A DNA stretch of 17,408 nucleotides from Nitrospinae bacterium CG11_big_fil_rev_8_21_14_0_20_56_8 (GTDB taxonomy: Bacteria; Nitrospinota; Nitrospinia; Nitrospinales; VA-1), in NCBI GenBank assembly GCA_002796165.1, contig PCWF01000151.1, forward strand, positions 2,884-20,291, read 5' to 3'. Made by a program: the position numbers and the translations under genes. Of the stretch, positions 1 to 7,758 are shown in pieces. The number at the start of each line of letters is the position of its first letter. The stretch's first letter is position 1. The notes below the pieces were generated by a model. It had not been told where the DNA came from, ran no database searches, and saw nothing but the letters and a program-made list of their open reading frames with translations.

Positions 1-377
1 GTGCGCTCGGTATCGGGGGTGACGAGAACCACGCAGGTCCCCGTTCCGCCGCTGTCCCCGTCGGGGCCGGGGAATCCCACCCCGCACCGGTTCATGTCGT
101 CGGTATAGTGTCTGCCGTATTCGTCGTGGGCCACGCGCCCGAGGTAGTAGGCCGAGCCCCCCAGGACGCTGACGCCGTGCACCGTGTTGGCGGCGGACCC
201 GCCCGACGCGATCTTGGCCGGGGGATGCGGCAGGGAGCCGATGATCTGCCGTTGCGTTTCGGCGGTGGTGAGGGTCATCCCCCCTTTCGTCAGCTTGTGC
301 CGGGCGACGAAGGTTTCGTCCACCGGGACTTCGATGTCCACCAGCGCGTTGCCGATGCCTACGAGATCGAGTTTCAT
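1..377 (-). CDS. PfkB-family carbohydrate/adenosine kinase, N-terminal part (cut by window edge)
   Basis: This is the first 125 codons of a minus-strand gene that runs off the left edge of the window. The protein starts MKLDLVGIGNALVDIEV, the typical N-terminus of ribokinase-like (PfkB) kinases of the adenosine kinase subgroup. The glycine-rich substrate-binding stretch GGSAANTVHG (residues 59-68) and GRVAHDEYG (80-88) follow in the expected order, then GTGTCVVLVTPDTER (111-125), which matches the second strand pair of the lid region. Family members phosphorylate a nucleoside or sugar hydroxyl with ATP in the cytoplasm. The ATP-binding signature with the catalytic Asp lies outside the window, so the substrate cannot be fixed. 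The ATG at 377 is preceded by AAAGG about 8 nt upstream and by an extended -10 promoter at 421-429. It diverges from the dacB-like gene. Confidence 0.85.
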   Translation of the reverse strand, partial: MKLDLVGIGNALVDIEVPVDETFVARHKLTKGGMTLTTAETQRQIIGSLPHPPAKIASGGSAANTVHGVSVLGGSAYYLGRVAHDEYGRHYTDDMNRCGVGFPGPDGDSGGTGTCVVLVTPDTER

Positions 378-420
378 TTCAGGGCCTTTCCACGGACAAT
401 GTTTCGCTCGGGCGGGAAAA

Positions 421-429
421 AGTATAGCA
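421..429 (-). promoter_or_regulatory. extended -10 promoter of the PfkB kinase gene
   Basis: On the minus strand the sequence reads TGC followed by TATACT, an extended -10 (TGn plus 5/6 match to TATAAT). It lies about 45 bp upstream of the kinase ATG. No convincing -35 is visible, which is acceptable for extended -10 promoters. It sits back to back with the dacB promoter. Confidence 0.45.
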
Positions 430-441
430 TCAAAATGCCGT

Positions 442-470
442 TTGTATTTAAAGGTTTTAGCCGGTAGAAT
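442..470 (+). promoter_or_regulatory. sigma70-like promoter of dacB
   Basis: TTGTAT (442-447) and TAGAAT (465-470) are separated by exactly 17 bp. The -10 matches 5/6 and the -35 matches 3/6 of the sigma70 consensus. The predicted transcription start near 476-478 coincides with the ATG at 478. This favours the ATG at 499 as the real dacB start, leaving a leader of about 22 nt. Confidence 0.45.
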
Positions 471-498
471 TTCCCGAATGAACTGCGAATGGACCGTG

Positions 499-1998
499 AT
501 GAAACGAATCGGGATGCGATTGATGGCCGGAATGATGGGCGCGCTCCTTTCCGCAACCGGGGCGCAAGCCGGGGACGAGGCGTTCCAGCGGTTTCAGAAG
601 GGCATCTCCGAGATTCTCAACGACCCGTGCCTGGCCAACGAAAACTACGGAATCAAAATCGTATCGCTCGACCGCAACGAGACGATGTATTCGGCGCGGG
701 CCGAACAGTTGTTTTCTCCCGCCTCGAACATGAAACTGGTCACGACGGCGGCGGCGCTCCGGCACCTGGGTCCCGACTACCGGTTTAACACCCACCTCTA
801 CGCGACCGGCAAAATTGAGGGCGAAACCCTGTACGGCGATCTGTACCTCAAGGGATTGGGCGACCCCAAGCTGGTTTCGGAGCAGATGTGGCTGATCGCC
901 AACGACCTGAAAAATTTTCCCCTCAAGCGCATCACCGGCAACCTCGTGGCGGACGATTCCTATTTCGACGGAACCAAGCGGGTGCCGACCTGGAAGAAGA
1001 ACGTGGGCGCCCAGCCCTACAACGCGCCCATGGGGGCCCTGTCGTTCAATTTCAACACCGTCAAGGTGTTTGTGACCCCGGCGGAAAAAATCGGCCAGGC
1101 CCCCGTGGTTGTGGTCGACCCGGAGAACGATTACATCCGCGTTGCCAACCGCGCGCGGACGGTGCCGCCGGGAAAGCGGAGCCGCCTGATCGTCAACCGG
1201 GTTGAACGTGAAGGATACGACCTGGTCACGGTGAGCGGGCTGGTCTCCCAGGACCGGGCGCGCAAGGAGTTTTACCTCAACATCACCGATCCCTCGCTGT
1301 ACACGATCCACGTGTTCCGGAAATACCTGGAACATGCGGGAGTCAAGGTGGAAGGGGAGACGCGGCTGGGCCTCGTTCCCCCGGCGGCGGACCTGCTGGT
1401 CGAGCACAAGTCGGAGCCGCTGGCGGTGATTTTGCGCGGACTCAACAAGTACAGCAACAATTTTGTGGCCGAGCAGATTTTGAAGACGCTGGGGGTGGAG
1501 CGGTTCGGTCCGCCGGGAACCACCGAAAAGGGGCTCCGGGTGATGGAGGATTTCATGAAATTGCTGGGATATGCGCCGGAGCAATTCCGCATTCTCGACG
1601 GTTCCGGCCTGTCGCGGCAGAACCAGTTGTCGCCCGATCAGATCGTGCAGGTGTTAAAAAATATGCGGGGCGATTTCGCGGTGTTTCCCGAGTTCATATC
1701 CGCGCTGGGGGTGATGGGGGTGGATGGAAGCGTGAAGGACCGGCTCAATCACATGGACCTTTCCCAGCGGGTGCGCGTCAAGACAGGCACGTTGAATTTT
1801 ATCAGTTCGCTTTCCGGTTATTTCCAATCTTCCGACGGGGAGTTGTTTGCGTTTTCCATTCTGATGAACGATCTGAAATGCACGAATGGAAAGGTGTTGA
1901 AGATCCAGGACGCGATCGTGCAGGAGGGTCTGCTGTTCCGGCGCGCTGGAATTCCTGCGGACAAGGATAAAAGTCCGGCGCTGGCCCAAAACCCCTGA
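499..1998 (+). CDS. dacB: D-Ala-D-Ala carboxypeptidase/endopeptidase, PBP4 type (peptidase S13)
   Basis: This is a low-molecular-mass penicillin-binding protein of the S13 family, which trims and cleaves peptidoglycan cross-links in the periplasm. All three active-site motifs are present: SNMK (Ser76-Lys79, nucleophile and general base), SNN (319-321) and KTG (428-430). The long gap between the first two motifs (about 240 residues) is the hallmark of PBP4, which carries two extra domains inserted there. At 499 residues the length fits E. coli DacB (477). Residues 1-24 form a signal peptide ending AQA before GDEAF. The ATG at 499 is chosen because it gives a clean signal peptide and lies downstream of the promoter at 442-470; the in-frame ATGs at 478 and 514 are alternatives, and none has a strong ribosome binding site. 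The stop is 33 bp from the convergent downstream gene. Confidence 0.93.
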   Translation: MKRIGMRLMAGMMGALLSATGAQAGDEAFQRFQKGISEILNDPCLANENYGIKIVSLDRNETMYSARAEQLFSPASNMKLVTTAAALRHLGPDYRFNTHLYATGKIEGETLYGDLYLKGLGDPKLVSEQMWLIANDLKNFPLKRITGNLVADDSYFDGTKRVPTWKKNVGAQPYNAPMGALSFNFNTVKVFVTPAEKIGQAPVVVVDPENDYIRVANRARTVPPGKRSRLIVNRVEREGYDLVTVSGLVSQDRARKEFYLNITDPSLYTIHVFRKYLEHAGVKVEGETRLGLVPPAADLLVEHKSEPLAVILRGLNKYSNNFVAEQILKTLGVERFGPPGTTEKGLRVMEDFMKLLGYAPEQFRILDGSGLSRQNQLSPDQIVQVLKNMRGDFAVFPEFISALGVMGVDGSVKDRLNHMDLSQRVRVKTGTLNFISSLSGYFQSSDGELFAFSILMNDLKCTNGKVLKIQDAIVQEGLLFRRAGIPADKDKSPALAQNP

Positions 1999-2031
1999 GG
2001 GTTCCCGCCGCCTGTTCTGGAGGGCTTGGAT

Positions 2032-2817
2032 TTACCTTCCGAAAACCTTGAGATTTTCCTTCTGATCTTCTTCCAGTATTTTGGACCAATTCCGTTTTTG
2101 AATGGGTGCATCCAGGAAGTTCTGATAGATGGATTTGGCCAACTCGACGCGGTCGATGCCTTCGGGGGCGACCTGAATATCCAGCTGGGCCATGGCGAGG
2201 TCGAAATCCTTATCGAGAATCGAAGCGGGGTCCATTCCATACTCTTTCGCCGCCTGCTTGATCACGGCGGGGGAGGTGTTGAAACGGTTGGCCACTTCAT
2301 TGATGTTGGAGGTTCGGAACTGCTTGTTGGGTTGAATTCCGAGATGGTAGGCGCAGAACAGCTCGAACGGTTTGATTCCGCTGACCAGGCTACCTTCGGC
2401 CGCAGGGGTCCGCGCCGCCGATTCGATCGAAGCGGTCTCTTCCGGCACCGGGGGGCGATTTGAGTTCGGCGTGGCGTTCCGGTTGGCGTTGCGGTCATTT
2501 TCCTGCCAGGGACGGCCATTCATGTTCCGGTCCTTGGGGCCGCGGTGACGCGGGTTATTGTACCGCGCGTTTCCCTCGGGTTTTTGGAAGGGTTTTTTGC
2601 CGCCCGCGTCCGCACGCCGCTTTTGCGTCATGGTGAGATGCGAGGTCAGCATTTTCGAGTTGGAAGGATCGAGCCATTGCTGGTGAGCCTGCGCGCGGGA
2701 AGCGCGGCTGGAGGGGTTTCCATGTTGACCCCCTTGCGGCCGGTCGGGCTTGCCGTTGGTACGCCGATTGTGTTGACCCCGGTTCGGTGGGCGTTGGTGG
2801 AATCCGGATTTTTTCAA
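2032..2817 (-). CDS. Hypothetical two-part protein: disordered Arg/Asn/Gln-rich N-terminus plus conserved-looking helical domain
   Basis: I do not recognise a named family. Residues 1-125 are low complexity, rich in Arg, Asn, Gln, Pro and Gly, with RGQHNRR-type stretches. They are strongly basic and probably unstructured, as in RNA- or DNA-binding tails. Residues 145-261 look folded and mostly helical, with a helix-turn-helix-like segment (NINEVANRFNTSPAVIKQA, 171-189) and an acidic stretch DFDLAMAQLDIQVAPEG (204-220). The start is a TTG at 2817, chosen because AAGGAA lies 8 nt upstream and the reading frame continues cleanly; no ATG occurs before codon 56. The gene is 197 bp downstream of pepF on the same strand and converges with dacB. 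No catalytic residues, signal peptide or membrane segments are visible. A nucleic-acid-binding role is an inference from composition only. Confidence 0.75.
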   Translation of the reverse strand: MKKSGFHQRPPNRGQHNRRTNGKPDRPQGGQHGNPSSRASRAQAHQQWLDPSNSKMLTSHLTMTQKRRADAGGKKPFQKPEGNARYNNPRHRGPKDRNMNGRPWQENDRNANRNATPNSNRPPVPEETASIESAARTPAAEGSLVSGIKPFELFCAYHLGIQPNKQFRTSNINEVANRFNTSPAVIKQAAKEYGMDPASILDKDFDLAMAQLDIQVAPEGIDRVELAKSIYQNFLDAPIQKRNWSKILEEDQKENLKVFGR

Positions 2818-3014
2818 GATAAAATTCCTTAATATAGAAAGTTTTTAATTCGGGCCGAAGATTTATGCGGCAGTGGCCCGGACCTGCCAGAAAAATTGCG
2901 GGTGTCTTTAACGGTTCATCACCTTGCGGTTTGCCGGCGACCCGCCCGCCCTCGAATTCCCAGGCAGGCGCATCGCTCCGGGCAACTCCCGAAGGATTTC
3001 CCCAAGGCATTCCG

Positions 3015-4826
3015 TTAATGGACAAACAAGGCTTCCAACTGGCCGACCAGATCGGAAAACTTGTTCAATGCGGTACGGATCGGTTCGGGAGAGGTCATAT
3101 CGACCCCGGCATCCTTGAGCAGGTCGATGGGGTATTTGGACCCGCCGGACCGGAGAAAGCCCAGGTAAGCCTCCAGAGCCGGTTTCCCGTCCTCCAGTAC
3201 CCGGTCGGCCAGCGCGTAGGCGGCCGAGATTCCCGTCGCATATTTGTAAACATAAAAGCTGAAATAAAAGTGCGGGATGCGGAAACATTCCAGAGGGAGA
3301 TCCTTGTCCAGAATCAGGTCCTTGCCGAAATACAGGCTCAGCAATTTCCCGTATACCTCCTGAAAACTGTCCACGGTAAGTGGCTCGTCCCGTTCTGCCA
3401 TGGCATAAACCAGGTGCTCGAACTCGGCGAACATGGTCTGGCGGTAAAGCGTGCCGCGAAAATTGTCGATCTCGCGGCTGAGGAGGTAAATTTTCATTTC
3501 CCGGCCGATCTTTTCCTGCAACAGGTGCCGGGTGATCAACGCCTCGTTGAAGGTGGAGGCCACCTCGGCGACAAAAATCGTGTAGCCGGCATACAGGTAG
3601 GGCTGGTTTTTCCTGGAATAGTAGGAATGCATCGAGTGCCCCGCCTCGTGGCCCAGGGTATACAGGCTGTTGATATTATCGTCAAGATAGTTCATGAGGA
3701 TGAACGGATTTGAATCATAGCACCCCGATGAGTAGGCCCCGCTCCGTTTTCCGGGCGTCTCGTACCGGTCCACCCACCGGCCCTGCAACAGGCCTTGCTC
3801 CAGGGTGGAAACATATTCCTTCCCCAGGGGTTGAAGGGCCTGGGAGATTTTCCCGACCGACTCTTCGTAGGTCATGTTCCAGCGGATGTCCTTCACCAGC
3901 GGCACGGCGCAGTCGTACACATGCAACTCGTCGAGGTTCAGAATTTTTTTTCTCAGCGCGAAATACCGGTACAACGGGTCCAGGTTATCGTGGACCGTCC
4001 GGATCAGGTTGTCGTACACCTCGACGGGGATGTTTTCCTCGAACAAGCCCTGCTCCCTTACCGAGGGATAGTTTCGCGTCCGCGAATAAAACAGATCCTT
4101 GCGGATACTGCTCGCGAGAAGGGACGCATAAGTGAACCGGTGGTCCCGGTAAGCCGAGTAAAACGTCTCGAACGCCTCCTTCCGGACGCGGCGGTCGTAG
4201 TTCTGCATGAGGCTCTGGAAATTTCCGTGCGTGATGCGGATCTCTTCTCCGCCGGTTCCCTGGACGGTCCCCAGTTTCAGGTCCGCGTTATCCAGCATGT
4301 CGAATCCGTTGCGGGCCGCCCGGGCGATTTCCGAAGACGCGGCGAGGATCGACTCTTCCTTCTCCGAGAGCGTGTGTTCCCGGTGGCGCAGGATCCGTTC
4401 CAGGTGGAGACGGTAGAACTTCAATTCCTCCGCATCGAGAAAAGCGCCCATCGTCTCGCGGGGGATGGACATGATCTCCGAGTCCATAAAGCTCCTCGCC
4501 TGCGAGATTCGGGTGACCAGCCGCATGGCCCTGTCGTACCGTTCCTGGTCGGCGGTCCGGGTTTTATCCTCGTCCGTCCTCAGGTGCGCGTAGGTGTATA
4601 CCTTGTCCAGCTTCCGCATGAGATTCATGTCGAATTCCAGACAGGCCTGGAGGTTCCCGGCCGACCGGCCCAGCGTGCCGCGGAGTTTTTCATACCCGGG
4701 AAGCATGGATTCCAGCTCGGCGAACTCCGCATTCCAGCGGTCATCGGCCGGGAAAAGGCCGGAAAGATCCCACAAAGCTTCGGCGGGAAACGTTTCTCGG
4801 GTCAGAGGTTCGGTTGTGGCTACCAT
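3015..4826 (-). CDS. pepF: Oligoendopeptidase F (M3B zinc metallopeptidase)
   Basis: This is a cytoplasmic zinc peptidase that cleaves short peptides. It carries the gluzincin motif HEAGH at residues 393-397, and a third zinc ligand, Glu421 in AEVAS, follows at the spacing expected for family M3. Upstream it shows the N-terminal alpha domain typical of PepF/M3B, with WDLSGLFP near the start and YDRAMRLVTRISQA in the helical region. Length from the ATG at 4826 is 603 residues, matching the usual 600 or so for PepF. A TTG at 4910 would add 28 unconserved-looking residues and overlap the valS stop, so it is less likely; neither start has a strong ribosome binding site. It lies 64 bp downstream of valS on the same strand and is probably cotranscribed with it. 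Confidence 0.93.
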   Translation of the reverse strand: MVATTEPLTRETFPAEALWDLSGLFPADDRWNAEFAELESMLPGYEKLRGTLGRSAGNLQACLEFDMNLMRKLDKVYTYAHLRTDEDKTRTADQERYDRAMRLVTRISQARSFMDSEIMSIPRETMGAFLDAEELKFYRLHLERILRHREHTLSEKEESILAASSEIARAARNGFDMLDNADLKLGTVQGTGGEEIRITHGNFQSLMQNYDRRVRKEAFETFYSAYRDHRFTYASLLASSIRKDLFYSRTRNYPSVREQGLFEENIPVEVYDNLIRTVHDNLDPLYRYFALRKKILNLDELHVYDCAVPLVKDIRWNMTYEESVGKISQALQPLGKEYVSTLEQGLLQGRWVDRYETPGKRSGAYSSGCYDSNPFILMNYLDDNINSLYTLGHEAGHSMHSYYSRKNQPYLYAGYTIFVAEVASTFNEALITRHLLQEKIGREMKIYLLSREIDNFRGTLYRQTMFAEFEHLVYAMAERDEPLTVDSFQEVYGKLLSLYFGKDLILDKDLPLECFRIPHFYFSFYVYKYATGISAAYALADRVLEDGKPALEAYLGFLRSGGSKYPIDLLKDAGVDMTSPEPIRTALNKFSDLVGQLEALFVH

Positions 4827-4890
4827 ATTCAGGAGAAATCCGGCATCGGGTCGATTCTTGCGGGTTGAACCACCCGGCAGGAGGATCCGG

Positions 4891-7539
4891 TCATCGAATC
4901 GCCTGCTCAATCGTTTTTAAATGATCTTTGAACTTGGTTTGCTTTTCCGAGAGGGCCTGCATCCTTAGGTTGTCTTTTTCTATGACTTCCGGAGGGGCCT
5001 TCTTGATGAAATCTTGGTTGGAGAGTTTCTTATTTAAAAATTCTAGGTCTTTTTCAACTTTTTTCAACTCTTTTTCGATGCGGTTCTTTTCTTCCGTGAA
5101 ATCCACCAGCCCTTCCAGGGGGACAAACGCTTCCATTCCCGGCAGGGCCGAAGCCGCCGCTCCCTTCGGTTTCTCGATATTAGGACCGCAGGTGATATGG
5201 CTGACCCGGGCCACCGCCTTGATCACGGCGGCGTTGTCTTCTATGATCGACGTCCCGAATCCACCGTTTACTTTGACGAATAATTCAACCGGTTGGCCGG
5301 GATTGAGGTTCATTTCCCCCCGGATATTACGCACCGCCGCGATGAGGTCCATGACCGGTTGCAATTGTTCCTCGGCTTCCCGGTCGCCCCGCCCGTCGAT
5401 GGCCCGGGGAAATGGGGCGAGCATGATGGTTTTACCGGTACCGGGAAGTTTCTGCCAGATCTCTTCGGTGATAAACGGCATGAACGGGTGCAAAAGACGC
5501 AGGCTGGTTTCCAGCACGTGGGACAGAACATTCTGCGAAGCCGCGCGCTCGTTTCCTCCCTGCGAGAGATGGATCTTGGACAATTCGATGTACCAGTCGC
5601 AGAACTCGTTCCAGATAAAACGGTAGAGGGACAGGGCCGCCTCGTTGAACTTGAATTCTTCGAGCGCCCGGTTGACCTCCGCCGTGCAGGCCTGAAGGCG
5701 GCTCAGAATCCAGCGGTCGGCAACGGACCGGGTCAGGGAGGGGTCGAGCGCGCAGGTTCCCGGGTAATCTTGGAGGTTCATGAAGATGAACCGCGAGGCG
5801 TTCCACAGCTTGTTGCAAAAATTCCGGTACCCTTCGATCCGCTCTTCGGAGAGCTTGATGTCGCGGCCTTGCGCGGCGAATGCCGTAAGGGTAAAGCGCA
5901 GGGCATCGGTTCCGAATGAGGACATGATTTCCAACGGGTCGATCACGTTTCCCTTCGTCTTGCTCATTTTTTGTCCCTCGGCATCGCGCACCAGGGCGTG
6001 GATGTAAACGTGCCGGAAGGGAACCTCCCCCATGAATTTTAATCCCATCATGATCATTCGCGCCACCCAGAAGAAGAGAATGTCGAATCCGGTTACCAGC
6101 ACGGAGGTGGGATAAAACCGTTCCAGGGTTTTTGTCTTTTCCGGCCAGCCCAGGGTGGAAAAGGGCCAGAGGGCTGAGCTGAACCAGGTGTCCAGCACGT
6201 CGGTTTCCTGTTCGAGGCCGGTGGAGCCGCACTCGGCGCATTTTTCCGGAGCCTGCCGCGCGACCATCAGTTTTCCGCACCGTTTGCAGGTCCAGGCGGG
6301 AATCTGGTGTCCCCACCAGATTTGCCGGGAGATGCACCAGTCGCGGATGTTTTCCATCCATTCGAAATAGGTGTTTTCCCAGAATTGCGGAATGATCCGG
6401 ATCGACCCGTTTTTCACTGCCTCGATGGCCGGTTTCGCCAGGGGCTGGGCCTTGACGAACCATTGTTTCGAGAGGTAGGGCTCCACCACGGTTTTGCACC
6501 GGTAGCAATGACCGACGGCGTGCAGGTGGTCGTCGATTTTGACGAGGAGGTCCCGGGATTGGAGATCGTCGACCAGCTTTTTTCTGCAGGCAAAACGGTC
6601 CATTCCCGCGTAGGCTCCCGCCCGGTCGTTCATCGTTCCGTCGGGATTCATCACGTTAATGCTTTCGAGTTGATGCCGCCGGCCCAGCTCAAAGTCGTTG
6701 GGATCGTGCGCCGGGGTTACTTTGAGCGCGCCCGAACCGAAGGCCGTATCCACGTAAGGGTCCTCGATCAGGGGAATCTCCCGGTTCACGATCGGGAGCA
6801 CCAGCGTTTTGCCTTTCAGGTCCCGGTAGCGTTCGTCATCGGGGTTTACGGCGACGGCGGTGTCGCCCAGCAGGGTTTCCGGCCGCGTGGTGGCGATGAT
6901 CAGAGCCCGGTCCTCCCCCCGCACGGGGTAACGGATGTGGTAAAGGTGTCCCTTGGTCTCATGATATTCCACTTCGAGGTCGGAGAGAGCCGTATGGCAT
7001 CGCGGGCACCAGTTGATGATATAGTCGCCCTTGTAGATCAGGTCCTGCTCGTACAGGGAAACAAACACCTCGCGGACCGCCCGGGAGAGCCCCTCGTCCA
7101 TGGTGAAGCGGTTGCGTTCCCAGTCGAGGGAGGCGCCCAGTTTGCGGAGCTGTTTTTCGATCGTCCCGCCCGACTCGTTGCGCCATTTCCAGACGCGCCG
7201 GACAAATTCTTCCCGTCCCAGCGCCTGGCGGTCGGTGCCTTCCTGACGCAGTTGACGCTCCACCACGTTTTGCGTGGCGATCCCGGCGTGATCGGTTCCC
7301 GGTTGCCACAGCGTGTTGCAACCGAGCATTCGCCGCCACCGGGTCAGGATGTCCTGCAGGGTGTTGTTGTAAGCGTGCCCGATGTGGAGGGAACCGGTAA
7401 TATTGGGTGGAGGGATGACGATGGAGAACGGTTGGCCCTCCGCATTTTCATCCGCGTGATAACAGCCGTTTTCTTCCCAGAATTTTCCCCACCGGTCTTC
7501 CACCGCGGCGGGGTCATACGTCTTGTCCAGTTCGATCAT
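4891..7539 (-). CDS. valS: Valyl-tRNA synthetase
   Basis: This is a class I aminoacyl-tRNA synthetase that charges tRNA-Val. The nucleotide-binding signatures are both present: HIGH at residues 52-55 within PPPNITGSLHIGHAYNNT, and KMSKT at 524-528, the ValRS variant of KMSKS. Between them lies the CP1 editing domain, which hydrolyses mischarged Thr-tRNA. Cysteine pairs WCPRC, HCYRC and CKRCG/CAECG suggest zinc-binding knuckles, as seen in many bacterial ValRS. After the anticodon-binding helical domain comes the ValRS-specific C-terminal coiled coil (roughly residues 815-882, rich in Lys and Glu). At 882 residues the length is normal for a bacterial enzyme. The ATG at 7539 is preceded by AGGA 4 nt upstream and gives the standard N-terminus MIELDKTYDP; an extension to 7590 is not needed. 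Confidence 0.97.
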   Translation of the reverse strand: MIELDKTYDPAAVEDRWGKFWEENGCYHADENAEGQPFSIVIPPPNITGSLHIGHAYNNTLQDILTRWRRMLGCNTLWQPGTDHAGIATQNVVERQLRQEGTDRQALGREEFVRRVWKWRNESGGTIEKQLRKLGASLDWERNRFTMDEGLSRAVREVFVSLYEQDLIYKGDYIINWCPRCHTALSDLEVEYHETKGHLYHIRYPVRGEDRALIIATTRPETLLGDTAVAVNPDDERYRDLKGKTLVLPIVNREIPLIEDPYVDTAFGSGALKVTPAHDPNDFELGRRHQLESINVMNPDGTMNDRAGAYAGMDRFACRKKLVDDLQSRDLLVKIDDHLHAVGHCYRCKTVVEPYLSKQWFVKAQPLAKPAIEAVKNGSIRIIPQFWENTYFEWMENIRDWCISRQIWWGHQIPAWTCKRCGKLMVARQAPEKCAECGSTGLEQETDVLDTWFSSALWPFSTLGWPEKTKTLERFYPTSVLVTGFDILFFWVARMIMMGLKFMGEVPFRHVYIHALVRDAEGQKMSKTKGNVIDPLEIMSSFGTDALRFTLTAFAAQGRDIKLSEERIEGYRNFCNKLWNASRFIFMNLQDYPGTCALDPSLTRSVADRWILSRLQACTAEVNRALEEFKFNEAALSLYRFIWNEFCDWYIELSKIHLSQGGNERAASQNVLSHVLETSLRLLHPFMPFITEEIWQKLPGTGKTIMLAPFPRAIDGRGDREAEEQLQPVMDLIAAVRNIRGEMNLNPGQPVELFVKVNGGFGTSIIEDNAAVIKAVARVSHITCGPNIEKPKGAAASALPGMEAFVPLEGLVDFTEEKNRIEKELKKVEKDLEFLNKKLSNQDFIKKAPPEVIEKDNLRMQALSEKQTKFKDHLKTIEQAIR

Positions 7540-7758
7540 GTTCCTGTTGTAGAACCGCCTGGCCCGTAAGCGGGGCGGCGAAGGGTCCAAAGAAATCCAA
7601 TCACAAGTGAGTCCTTTCCAGGGGGAAAGGAAGGAAAAGGGGTTCGAATCTTTTCAGAAGATTGGAAGGAATTATTATTGTATACAAAAATTTCCGGCAG
7701 GGGAAGAAAAGATTGCAGGAGGGAACTTCGGGTTAAAGCCGAAATCTCCGAGTCGCCG

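Noticed and set aside
457..1584. Long minus-strand open frame antisense to dacB
   Set aside because: It is rich in His, Arg, Gln and Val with no recognisable motif, a composition typical of the complement of a GC-rich gene; the dacB frame carries all three PBP motifs.
1990..2003. AACCC-CTGA-GGGTT dyad overlapping the dacB stop, as a terminator
   Set aside because: The stem is only 5 bp and no T-run follows on either strand.
6307..7569. 420-codon plus-strand frame antisense to valS
   Set aside because: It is the complement of a gene with intact HIGH and KMSKT motifs, and shows no family signature of its own.
7641..7650. GGTTCGAATC, a tRNA T-loop-like sequence between the response regulator and valS
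   Set aside because: The flanks pair only as GAAAAG/CTTTTC around a 10-nt loop. No acceptor, D or anticodon arms can be drawn on either strand.
7678..7687. Perfect palindrome TTGTATACAA upstream of valS, a possible -10 region
   Set aside because: It gives a TATACA or TACAAT hexamer on the minus strand, but no -35 of any quality at 16-18 bp; too weak to call a promoter.
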